NCBI RefSeq assembly: GCF_014230305.1
Contig: NZ_JACLAU010000003.1
Coordinates: forward strand, 124,001-188,000
Length of the DNA: 64,000 nt
From: Novosphingobium aerophilum
Lineage (GTDB): Bacteria > Pseudomonadota > Alphaproteobacteria > Sphingomonadales > Sphingomonadaceae
Direction: 5' to 3'
The notes under the pieces are model-generated. The model was not told where the DNA came from. It saw only the letters and a list, made by a program, of their open reading frames with translations, and did no database searches. How positions within the stretch are numbered: the stretch's first letter is position 1; each line of letters begins with the position of its first letter. The position numbers and the translations under genes are program-made. This document shows, piece after piece, positions 53,063-60,638 of this stretch.

Positions 53063-53080
53063 ACCCCCACTGACACCCCC
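53063..53080. repeat. Arm-type direct repeat pair, left end of cassette
   Basis: ACCCCCACTGACACCCCC, two ACCCCC units 12 bp apart, about 60 bp inside the left core. It is followed by GCCTTTACGA, which has a counterpart (GCCTTTGCGA) after the pair at 56010-56030. It is a probable integrase or accessory-factor site. Confidence 0.5.
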
Positions 53081-53215
53081 AGCCTCGGGCCTTTACGATA
53101 TACTGTTTCGGCGGTCAGACACGCCGAATTCGGCCAGCGCTCAGTTGGTCGGCGATCTCAGAACTCCCGGTCTTATCGGCCCGCAAAAGGACTGCGCCGA
53201 TCGAAATTTGCTCCC

Positions 53216-53731
53216 TCAGCTCTTGCCGGGACTCACCTCAAGCGATGCGGCGATGTCGAGGATCGAGCGCGCCAGGACCATCGGATCATCCTTCGAAGCC
53301 ACGAACCCGCGCCTTTGCCAAAACGCGGCAGCCTCCGGGTCCACCGCATTGACGATCAATGCCCTGCCCCCAATCAGCGTTGCGCCTTCGACGCATCGCT
53401 GGAGAGCGTGCTTGAGCAGACCGGTCCCAATGCCTTGCCCGCGCCATCGTGCGTCAGTGGCCAATTGGCCGAGCAGCAAACAGGGCAGCGGGTCGGGCGA
53501 TTGACCGGTGCGGATCGGACGCGGGAGGCTGACTGGAACCACGGCAGTTGGCGCCAAGCCGTAGTAGCCCACCACCCTGCCCGCATCGTGGACCACCATG
53601 ACGGCTGTGAAGCCCTTTTTCTGATTGGACAGCGCTCGGGTCCGTAGCCAGTTGTCGAGCGATGGCTTGCCGCACGAGAACCTCGAGAGGTCGTGTGCAT
53701 CGCTCAGCGGTTCGGGTGCGGAAATCGGCAC
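53216..53731 (-). CDS. GNAT-family acetyltransferase toxin (TacT/AtaT type)
   Basis: A 171-residue GNAT protein with the acetyl-CoA loop RWRGQGIGTGLLKHAL and strand RALIVNAVDPEAAAFWQRRGF. The toxin-type N-terminus is LSRFSCGKPSLDNWL (F-x-C-G-x-x-x-L-D-x-x-L). Known relatives acetylate the amino group of charged tRNAs and stop translation. The GTG start lies 9 bp after the DUF1778 antitoxin stop, a standard type II toxin-antitoxin layout. A decayed fragment of a homologous toxin lies at 48441-48626. Confidence 0.92.
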   Translation of the reverse strand: MPISAPEPLSDAHDLSRFSCGKPSLDNWLRTRALSNQKKGFTAVMVVHDAGRVVGYYGLAPTAVVPVSLPRPIRTGQSPDPLPCLLLGQLATDARWRGQGIGTGLLKHALQRCVEGATLIGGRALIVNAVDPEAAAFWQRRGFVASKDDPMVLARSILDIAASLEVSPGKS

Positions 53732-53740
53732 TGCGCTGGG

Positions 53741-54037
53741 TTACTCTACTGAAGGCTTGGCTTCCCAGGGCGCAGGCCGCTTCAGCAACTCAACCATTTC
53801 GGGCACCGCTTTGGCCGGACGGTCGAGGAGATCGACGAAGGTGGCGAAGCCTTCTGGAGACATACGAATGACCGTGCTTTCCATGATCACTTCCTCGGCC
53901 GTCCGCACCGCCGCATCGCGCATGAATTCCGTGCGCGAACGCCCGCGCAGGCTGGCCGCACGGTCAATGATCGCGATATCGGCCTCCGGCAGCCGCATCG
54001 AAAGCGGATGGTCCTTGCGCTGGGTCGAGCGAGCCAT
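53741..54037 (-). CDS. DUF1778 antitoxin (TacA type)
   Basis: A 98-residue ribbon-helix-helix antitoxin: DNA-binding part HPLSMRLPEADIAIIDRAASLRGRSRTEFMRDAA, then a C-terminal toxin-wrapping tail ending in LLKRPAPWEAKPSVE. The ATG at 54037 has AAGGAG upstream. It neutralises the acetyltransferase encoded directly downstream and represses the operon, probably through the inverted repeat at 54069-54091. Confidence 0.93.
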   Translation of the reverse strand: MARSTQRKDHPLSMRLPEADIAIIDRAASLRGRSRTEFMRDAAVRTAEEVIMESTVIRMSPEGFATFVDLLDRPAKAVPEMVELLKRPAPWEAKPSVE

Positions 54038-54068
54038 GGTTGTTCTCCTTGCCCGACTTCTTAGATCA

Positions 54069-54091
54069 TTGTATCGCATATTGCAATACAA
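54069..54091. promoter_or_regulatory. Inverted repeat, probable operator of the toxin-antitoxin operon
   Basis: TTGTATCGCA-TAT-TGCAATACAA pairs at 9 of 10 positions and lies 31 bp upstream of the antitoxin start, in the promoter region. Ribbon-helix-helix antitoxins usually bind such sites. Confidence 0.65.
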
Positions 54092-54193
54092 ATAAAAAAG
54101 GAGCCGGAAAGGTCAGCCGATGAGGAAGGCACGCTGATCCGCTGCGGCAACGACAACCTGACCGCCGCGCAACATGGCTCGGGGGGAGAGAAC

Positions 54194-55633
54194 TCACTCC
54201 GCATTCCAGAACCCGCTCTTGCGGCCGTGTTGCGCTCTGAGATCGGCGACATAGCAATCGTGATCCGGATGGCCCGCCCAGTCCTCGATCCGGCGCGAGA
54301 GATAGCCGCAGGTCTGCAAATGGCGCGCGGCATGGGGGTAGCGCTTCGACCGCCCCCGATCGAGCGCGAAGCCGATCATGGAACGAAGGATGAGTGTGGC
54401 GGCGAGAGGATGATCCTTATCCAGATGGTCTGCGGCATCGGTCAGATACCAATAATGATCGCCGCTCATTTCACGATGCCGCGCAAGCACCATCGCTGCG
54501 GCAGCAGCCAATGCCGGCCAGGTCGCCAGAAACTGGAGACCACGATCAAAATCGGGATAGGCCGCCGCAATGCTCATGGCGCGCTGTTCTGCCTCCTCAT
54601 CGTCGAAATCCGGCAGGCGCTTGAGGTATTCCTTGAGATATTCGGCGTGCAGCACGCTCTCGAACAGGTGCCAGCGCATGGCCTGCGCTTCGTCCGCCCG
54701 CCCCAATCCATCCAGCACATCGATACGCACCCGATCCCAATCGGGCCAGTATCTGCCCTGCCCGCGCGTGCCTGCAGCGCGATCAAGCGCGGCGAGCGCT
54801 TCCCCTGCCCGCCCGGCCCCGAGCAGTCGCTGCGCGATCCCGGCCGCGATCGCAGGATTGACCTGCTCCTCGGCCGAATAGCGCGCGGCATAGGCATCGA
54901 CGTCGCCGAGGGCATCAGCGATCTCGGTCAGCGCCGAGCGGACCAGTCGGGCGTGCCCCTTTATTTCGAGATCGTCTTCGTAAAGCGGCCCACCCAGCCC
55001 CCAGCCGATCACCCGGCGTTCTTCATTCTTGGGCTTGCTGGGCGGCGTCTTCTCAAGCGCCTCGAACTTCGTCTTGAGCAGAGCAAGTCCTTGCTGACCC
55101 AAGATCGGTGCCATCAAGCCGATCAACCCGTCGAACTGACCATAACCGTTGGCGCAAACGCCGGCATAGACCTTTTCGGCCAGCGTCGGCACCTTCAGCC
55201 CGCAGTGCGGCGCGGTTCTGCACAGTTCTTCCAGCGCAGCTTCCATCACCGAGCCGATCGCACCATTGCTGTCGTCGCATCGGTCATACAAAGAGGGGGC
55301 CATGTCGAGCAGCCGCCAGAGGAGCTCGAACGCCTCCGCCGGCTGCGTCGGCGCAACATGATCGACTATCGCGCGGCGTTGCGCCTCGATGTCTGCCACG
55401 AAGGCACGGTACTTGGGCCAGTCAACGAATGAGCGGGATTTGGCGATGATTGCCAGCCGCTTGCGGATCTCGGCCGCCACGCCCGCGCCGCCCTCGGTCC
55501 GGCTTGCCAATTCCAGCCGCAAGCGCCGCTTTGCCGCCGCATCGCCCGCGACAAGCTCGAGCAGGATGTCGGCCAAACGGTCAGCGCCCAGCGCCGCGAG
55601 ATTCTTTGCGTTGAGAGCCTTGTCGGAAGCCAT
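54194..55633 (-). CDS. DUF6880 family protein
   Basis: A 479-residue, mostly helical protein of the DUF6880 family. It has an N-terminal block (NLAALGADRLADILLELVAGDAAAKRRLRLEL) and later TPR-like or HEAT-like helices (GRADEAQAMRWHLFESVLHAEYLKEYLKRLPDF). The conserved C-terminus is GRSKRYPHAARHLQTCG. No signal peptide, membrane helix or catalytic motif is visible. It lies 102 bp upstream of the antitoxin promoter region on the same strand, as cargo of the integrative cassette. Function is unknown; scaffold or regulatory roles are typical guesses for such helical repeats. Confidence 0.75.
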   Translation of the reverse strand: MASDKALNAKNLAALGADRLADILLELVAGDAAAKRRLRLELASRTEGGAGVAAEIRKRLAIIAKSRSFVDWPKYRAFVADIEAQRRAIVDHVAPTQPAEAFELLWRLLDMAPSLYDRCDDSNGAIGSVMEAALEELCRTAPHCGLKVPTLAEKVYAGVCANGYGQFDGLIGLMAPILGQQGLALLKTKFEALEKTPPSKPKNEERRVIGWGLGGPLYEDDLEIKGHARLVRSALTEIADALGDVDAYAARYSAEEQVNPAIAAGIAQRLLGAGRAGEALAALDRAAGTRGQGRYWPDWDRVRIDVLDGLGRADEAQAMRWHLFESVLHAEYLKEYLKRLPDFDDEEAEQRAMSIAAAYPDFDRGLQFLATWPALAAAAAMVLARHREMSGDHYWYLTDAADHLDKDHPLAATLILRSMIGFALDRGRSKRYPHAARHLQTCGYLSRRIEDWAGHPDHDCYVADLRAQHGRKSGFWNAE

Positions 55634-55750
55634 GCCCTGCCATCGCAGGGGGACCGGCCACGGTCAATTCAGCAGAAACCGGGTCAAGAAAATCCGCCTA
55701 ATGCCGCTCCGCTCGGCGGGGGTATCCAGCACAAACCTGTTCCAGCATCG

Positions 55751-55770
55751 ATACCCCCAAAATACCCCCA
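55751..55770. repeat. Arm-type direct repeat pair, right end of cassette
   Basis: GATACCCCCAAAATACCCCC, two ATACCCCC units 11 bp apart, about 165 bp inside the right core. It has the same form as the pairs at 53063-53080 and 56010-56030. Confidence 0.5.
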
Positions 55771-55935
55771 TGCCAGCGTCGCTTGGGAAGACTATGCATT
55801 CTGGAACTTCGATGGGAATATCCTGAAATATAGGTATTTCAATCACTAAGGGGCTGATCTCGAAAGAGAAACCCGACACTATTCGAGTCCTGCTTTCAGT
55901 TATTTTATCTCATATTTTCAATTGTTTATACGGTA

Positions 55936-55953
55936 TGGTAGCGGAGGAGGGAT
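55936..55953 (-). repeat. 18-bp integration core, right copy (tRNA 3'-end-like)
   Basis: Identical to 52985-53002 and in the same orientation (minus strand ATCCCTCCTCCGCTACCA). Arm-type repeats lie on both sides (55751-55770 and 56010-56030), so it looks like a junction between two elements that used the same core. Confidence 0.75.
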
Positions 55954-56009
55954 TGGAGAATCCAGCATAACACTATGATTTTTAAATATTTTGTTGACCC
56001 AAAGCCGGC

Positions 56010-56030
56010 GATACCCCCAACGATACCCCC
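56010..56030. repeat. Arm-type direct repeat pair right of the right core
   Basis: GATACCCCCAACGATACCCCC, two ATACCCCC units 12 bp apart, about 57 bp beyond the right core and followed by GCCTTTGCGA. The spacing and trailing motif match the pair after the left core (53063-53098), so a second, now decayed element probably began here. Confidence 0.5.
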
Positions 56031-56205
56031 GATTTTCGTGCCTTTGCGACGAGGTGCACATCCCATGCGGTGGGCGGTGAAGGCCCGAAGGATTGGACAT
56101 ACGCGGGCGTCATCTGTGGCGCTGCCCATGAACGATGCATCCAGCAAGTGGTTCTGATGCGCACTCGTCAACGGCTCCGTGTCAGCTCGATTCGGATGGC
56201 AGGAT

Positions 56206-56334
56206 CGCCGCCCAGAACTGAAGTACTGGAATGCGGCGAAGAAGGGCTGGACTGTGGATACTGCCGTCTTCGACATCGCGGTCGGCGGCAGCTCGACGGT
56301 GCCCTTCACAAAGGTCTTTTCAGTCACGCCTTGA
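56206..56334 (+). pseudogene. C-terminal gene remnant, possibly glycoside hydrolase family 3
   Basis: A plus-strand fragment reads PELKYWNAAKKGWTVDTAVF then DIAVGGSSTVPFTKVFSVTP and stop. It resembles the fibronectin-III-like end of family 3 beta-glucosidases (YW...GW.V..G.F...VG.SS). There is no start, signal or upstream domain; a stop codon in the same frame lies at 56155. It seems to be what is left of a host gene cut by the island. The family call is tentative. Confidence 0.3.
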
Positions 56335-56445
56335 TGCGGAACTGGCCACATGGGCGTGCTGGACGCGGTGGCTCGATCATGAGCAAGGGAGGACGGTGCG
56401 TTACTCACTCACCGTTCTTGGCCTATCGACCGTTGCACTGAACCG

Positions 56446-59400
56446 TCAGGCCGTCGCTCCAGGAGCCGCAGACCTTTCATACTCGCTCGATTGGACGACG
56501 AGCTTGGACAAGTGTGGCAATAGTCCCCGCTCAAATTTGTCAACCAGCTCGTAGATCACCGGGATGAGAACCAGCGAGAGAGCGGTCGAGGTGATCACGC
56601 CTCCAATGACAGCCACGGCCATCGGCTGCCGCGCTTCCGACCCTTCGCTCACCGCCAGCGCCGTCGGAAGCATGCCCGCGATCATCGCGACCGAGGTCAT
56701 CACGATCGGGCGGGTGCGTTGGGCGCATGCTTCGAACAGCGCCTCGCGCATGCCCATGCCGTCGCGCTCGGCGGTGATCGCGTACTCGACCAGCAGGATC
56801 GAATTCTTGGCGCACAGGCCCATCAACATCAGCAGCCCGATCAGCACCGGCATATCGATCGGAAAGCTCAGCAGCCGCAAGGCAGCAAACGCGCCCAGCA
56901 GGCTGAGGGGCAGCGCGCCCATGATCACCGCTGGCTTGAAGAAACCGCGGAAGAGCAGCACCAGCACAGTGTAGGTCAACGCAATGCCGGCGATCAGGGC
57001 GAGCACGAAGCCCACGAACAGCTCACCGATCAACTGCGACTGACCTTCCTTCGCTTGGTGCACGCCGGCAGGCAGGTTGCGCATCGTGGGGAGACCGGCC
57101 ACGTCACGCAATGCTGTTCCAACGGCAGAGCCGACCGCGAGATCGGCCTCGACCGCAATCCGACGCTCGCGGTTGAAGCGGATGATGCGGCCCGGACCTG
57201 CCTGGAAGCGAATGTCGGCCACCGTTCCAATGGGCGTGGTTCCTCCGCCCCGGGTCGGAACCCGCAGCGCGGCCAGCGTGGCCAGATCGTTGCGGGCACT
57301 TTCTGGAAGGCGGACCCGGATCGACAGGCGCTGTTCGCCTTGGGAATACCGGGCAGAGGCAGCGTCGATGTCCCCGATGGTCGCAACCCGCAGGGTGTTG
57401 GCAAGCGTCGCGGTATCCACACCGAGGCGGGCGGCCTCCTCGGGACGTGGGGTGACGACCAGCTCGGGGCCGGGCGCCGGCGGGCTGGGACGCGGGTCGC
57501 TGAGCGAAGCCAACTGCTGCATCTCGCGCAGGAGCCGGGTCTGCACCCGCTCGAGCTCGGCTCCGTCCGGACCGGCGAGCACGACGGAAACGGGCGCCTG
57601 CCCGAAGTTTCCCTGATTGTGGAACCGCACGGCCGGGATCGCCTTGAGTACCGGCACGAGATCGGCCTGGAACTGCTCGGACGTCCTCGTTCTCTGGTGC
57701 GAGAGGACCACGGTCAGCGTGCCTGAGCGCAGGTCCGCGCCGCCGCCACCGATCGTTCCCCCGGTGGAGCCCACCTGCGCGAAGACGCGTTCCACGTCGC
57801 GTTGCGACCGGATGAGGCGCGTTGCGGCCTGGACCGCGTCCTCCATGTCGGCCCGCGTGGCGCCGGGCGCTCCCTCGATCGCGATGTAGACGTAGTTGCG
57901 GTTCTGCGTGGACTGGAACCCCAGCTGAAGTGTGGCGGCGATGGCCAGCGCTAGGACCAGCAGCCCGGCCCCGATCGCGGTGCACAGCCACGGCCGTGCC
58001 AGCGCCCAGTCGAGCGCGCGGGCGTGGCGCGGGTTGAGCTGCCCGCCCGGCGCCGCGGATTTGCGTGCATGGTGCGGCAGCAGAAGGTAGGCAGCCATCA
58101 GCGGTGTCAGCAGCCGCGCCACCACCAGCGAGAAGGTTACCGCCGCAGCGACCGTCAGACCGAACTCCTTGAAGAACTGCCCTGCCTCCCCCGGCATGAG
58201 CGAAACTGGGGCGAAGACGGCGATGATCGTCGCGGTTGTCGCGATAACCGCGAGGCCGATCGCGTCGGCGCCGACGAGGGCGGCGCGATATGGAGACTCG
58301 CCTAGCTCGATCCGCTTCTCGATGTTTTCGATTTCGACGATCGCGTCATCCACCAGGATGCCGATGACCAGCGTCAGTGCCAGCAACGTGATGCCATTTA
58401 GGCTGAAGCCCATGGCCGCCATGAAGATGAAGGTCGGGATCAGTGACAAGGGCATGGCGACGGCAGCAATCGCGGTTGCGCGCCAGTCCCGCAGGAACAG
58501 GAACACCACCACGATCGCAAGGACCACGCCCTCGAACAGCACGTCGATCGTCGCGAGGAAGCTGCGGCGCGTCTGCTCGGCGGTCGAGACGATCTTGGTG
58601 AAGGTCACGCCGGGGTGGGCTTGGCTGAGCTGCGTGACCACGCGATCGGTCGCATAGACCACCGAAACGTCACTGGCTGCACTGGTCTTGGACACCTGGA
58701 TGGCAACGACCGGCCGGCCGTTCAGACGGGCGAAGCCGCGCACCTCGCCCTGCCCGTCGCCCACCTCCGCCACGTCCGCGAGGCGCACGTACCGCCCCTG
58801 CACCGGGATCGTGAGCGCACGGATCGCCTCAACTTGCCGGGCCGATCCCAGCACGCGGATGTTCTGCTCGCTCCCGCCGATCCCGGCTCGCCCGCCCGGC
58901 GCATCGACGTGGAACGTCGCGAGGGCGGAATTGACCTGTGCCGCGGTCACGCCGATCGCCGCCATGCGCTGGGGATCCAGGATCACGGTGATCTCGTGGG
59001 CAGCACCGCCGATCCGGCGCACTTGCCCGACCCCCTTTTCACCCTGAAGAGCTCGGGTCACGTCGTTGTCGATGAACCATGCAAGGTCGACATCGTTCAT
59101 CGCGGGCGCGCTCACCGCGTAGGTGACGACGGGCGCACTATCGAGGTCGATCCGCTGCACGCTGGGCGGATCGATGCCCTGCGGCAGCTCGACCCGGGCG
59201 CGCTCGACGACGGTCCGGACGTCGTCGGTCGCCTTCTGCAAGTCGGTCCCCATCTCGAACTCGACCGTCGTGTTGGAGACTCCCAGCGAGACGTTCGAAC
59301 TGATGTTTTTGACCCCGGTCACGCCGCTCAGCGCATTCTCGATCGGCCGGGTGACCTGGTTCTCCATCTCCTGCGGCGCGGCGCCGTTCTGCGTGACGGT

Positions 59401-59541
59401 GACCGTGACGATCGGCAGGGCGACGTTGGGAAACATCTGGATCGGCATGCGCAGGAAGGCCACCATGCCTGACACGGTCAGGAGGATGAACAGCAGTGCC
59501 ACCGGTATCGGGTTGCGGATCGCCCAGGCCGAGATGCGCAT
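56446..59541 (-). CDS. RND-family multidrug efflux pump, inner-membrane subunit
   Basis: A 1031-residue, 12-TM RND pump of the hydrophobe/amphiphile (AcrB/MexB-like) group. The N-terminus is typical (MRISAWAIRNPIPVALLFIL), the TM4 proton-relay Asp pair is in GILVDDAIVEIENIEKR, and two large periplasmic loops are present. It forms a tripartite pump with the adaptor and channel encoded directly upstream (2 bp and 4-bp overlap). The operon is divergent from a TetR gene, the likely regulator. Substrates cannot be predicted; drugs, solvents or aromatic compounds are usual. Confidence 0.94.
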   Translation of the reverse strand: MRISAWAIRNPIPVALLFILLTVSGMVAFLRMPIQMFPNVALPIVTVTVTQNGAAPQEMENQVTRPIENALSGVTGVKNISSNVSLGVSNTTVEFEMGTDLQKATDDVRTVVERARVELPQGIDPPSVQRIDLDSAPVVTYAVSAPAMNDVDLAWFIDNDVTRALQGEKGVGQVRRIGGAAHEITVILDPQRMAAIGVTAAQVNSALATFHVDAPGGRAGIGGSEQNIRVLGSARQVEAIRALTIPVQGRYVRLADVAEVGDGQGEVRGFARLNGRPVVAIQVSKTSAASDVSVVYATDRVVTQLSQAHPGVTFTKIVSTAEQTRRSFLATIDVLFEGVVLAIVVVFLFLRDWRATAIAAVAMPLSLIPTFIFMAAMGFSLNGITLLALTLVIGILVDDAIVEIENIEKRIELGESPYRAALVGADAIGLAVIATTATIIAVFAPVSLMPGEAGQFFKEFGLTVAAAVTFSLVVARLLTPLMAAYLLLPHHARKSAAPGGQLNPRHARALDWALARPWLCTAIGAGLLVLALAIAATLQLGFQSTQNRNYVYIAIEGAPGATRADMEDAVQAATRLIRSQRDVERVFAQVGSTGGTIGGGGADLRSGTLTVVLSHQRTRTSEQFQADLVPVLKAIPAVRFHNQGNFGQAPVSVVLAGPDGAELERVQTRLLREMQQLASLSDPRPSPPAPGPELVVTPRPEEAARLGVDTATLANTLRVATIGDIDAASARYSQGEQRLSIRVRLPESARNDLATLAALRVPTRGGGTTPIGTVADIRFQAGPGRIIRFNRERRIAVEADLAVGSAVGTALRDVAGLPTMRNLPAGVHQAKEGQSQLIGELFVGFVLALIAGIALTYTVLVLLFRGFFKPAVIMGALPLSLLGAFAALRLLSFPIDMPVLIGLLMLMGLCAKNSILLVEYAITAERDGMGMREALFEACAQRTRPIVMTSVAMIAGMLPTALAVSEGSEARQPMAVAVIGGVITSTALSLVLIPVIYELVDKFERGLLPHLSKLVVQSSEYERSAAPGATA

Positions 59542-59543
59542 GG

Positions 59544-60638
59544 TCAGCGGCTCCGCTGCGCGATGGCGACTTGATCGCCGTCAAGTGTGAACGCCGCGCC
59601 CTTGACCGCCACCGTGCTCCCGACGGGCGGTCCCTTGCGCAGCTCAACATAGCCGCCAGCGCGATCGCCCGTCTCCACCGCCACGCGGTGGACCCGGTGC
59701 CGGGCATCGACGAGCATGAGGAACGCGCCGTCGGCGTCATAGCGCACGGCCTTGTCCGGCACTGCTGGAGCCGTCCGGGCACCACCGAAGATGACGTCGG
59801 CGAAGCCACCGACCCGCAGTTCAGGGTCGATTGGCAGCGCAACCCGGGCGATCACCACGCCGGTCGTCTGGTCGACCCGCTGGCCAATGAGCCTCACCCG
59901 TCCGTCGAGAAGGCGGCCGGACGCCAGCTTCACGCTTGCGGGGTCGCCCACCGCGAGCCGCGCCGCCATCGCTTCGGGGACTTCGGCGTAGGCTTCCACG
60001 AGCCTGTCGCGCGCCATCCGGAACATCGCCGTTCCGGCGCTGGCCGTTTCGCCCGGCCGAACGGTGCGCTCGATCACGGTGCCGGCATAGGGTGCCCGGA
60101 TGACAAGGTGACTGCGGCGGACGAGCGCGTCGTTCAACTGGGCACGGGTTGAATTCACCGACGCGGCGGTCGATCGGGCAGCAAACCGGCGCTGAGCAAT
60201 GGCTTCGCTCGAAAGCACCCCCGAACTGTCAAGCCCGTCGACCCGCCGTGCCTGCTCGGCAGCCTGTTCGGCCGCAACCTGCTGCTGGACGAGCTGCGCC
60301 TCGAGCTGAGCGATCTGTGAGCGCAGCAGGCTGTCGTCAAGGATCGCCAGCGGCGCACCGGCCGGCACCCGCGCGCCCTCCTCCACTAGCACGCGGGCGA
60401 CACGGTAGCCCGAAACATCGGTGGCGACGGCGACCTCCTCCAGCGCCACGAGCCGTCCCGCCGCAGCCGTCCCGCCGCCGATGTTGCGCAAGGCCACCTG
60501 GTCGACAGAGACGGTCTGGCGCGGTGCATCCTTCGCCGCCGGCTTGGCGCCACCGCCGCATCCGGCAAGGGTACCGACGAGCAGCAGACAGGCGACCGCG
60601 GTGCGCAGACGGGTGAACGGGTCGGGCGTGGCGATCAT
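59544..60638 (-). CDS. RND efflux periplasmic adaptor (membrane fusion) lipoprotein
   Basis: A 364-residue adaptor. The signal peptide ends in a lipobox (LLLVGTLAGC), then come a lipoyl half-motif (VAVATDVSGYRVARVLVEEG), an alpha-helical hairpin rich in Gln/Ala (about 115-165), the second lipoyl half (IRAPYAGTVIERTVRPGE) and a beta-barrel domain. The ATG at 60638 overlaps the channel gene stop and gives the lipobox at the normal distance; an upstream in-frame start would displace it. It links pump and outer-membrane channel. Confidence 0.93.
   Translation of the reverse strand: MIATPDPFTRLRTAVACLLLVGTLAGCGGGAKPAAKDAPRQTVSVDQVALRNIGGGTAAAGRLVALEEVAVATDVSGYRVARVLVEEGARVPAGAPLAILDDSLLRSQIAQLEAQLVQQQVAAEQAAEQARRVDGLDSSGVLSSEAIAQRRFAARSTAASVNSTRAQLNDALVRRSHLVIRAPYAGTVIERTVRPGETASAGTAMFRMARDRLVEAYAEVPEAMAARLAVGDPASVKLASGRLLDGRVRLIGQRVDQTTGVVIARVALPIDPELRVGGFADVIFGGARTAPAVPDKAVRYDADGAFLMLVDARHRVHRVAVETGDRAGGYVELRKGPPVGSTVAVKGAAFTLDGDQVAIAQRSR

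Larger units (their letters stand above)
53003..55935. mobile_element. Non-autonomous integrative cassette between tRNA-end cores
   Basis: A 2.93-kb segment is bounded by the two identical 18-bp cores in direct orientation. Its cargo is an acetyltransferase toxin-antitoxin pair and a DUF6880 gene, all on minus. Inside each end is a pair of ACCCCC-type repeats (53063-53080 and 55751-55770) that resemble integrase arm sites. There is no integrase in it. The ends are AT-rich compared with the host DNA. It would need an integrase from elsewhere to excise or enter. Confidence 0.6.
55634..56445. other. Gene-poor stretch with integration sites and remnants
   Basis: About 800 bp without an intact gene. 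It holds the arm repeats at 55751-55770, a small hairpin (GAAATA-TAGG-TATTTC at 55825-55840), the right 18-bp core (55936-55953), another arm pair (56010-56030) and a gene remnant (56206-56334). The part 55800-56000 is clearly AT-richer than the rest of the window. The frames open here on minus are carried by the arm repeats and do not look coding. Confidence 0.6.

Noticed and set aside
53003..53076. Extension of the first RIT recombinase up to 53076
   Set aside because: The added residues come from the 18-bp core and AT-rich cassette DNA, lack the catalytic Arg motif and do not resemble recombinase sequence.
55664..56408. Short minus-strand open frames around the right core
   Set aside because: Their apparent sequence (GVFWGYR, GGIVGGIAG) is produced by the ACCCCC repeats; no ribosome-binding sites or family resemblance.
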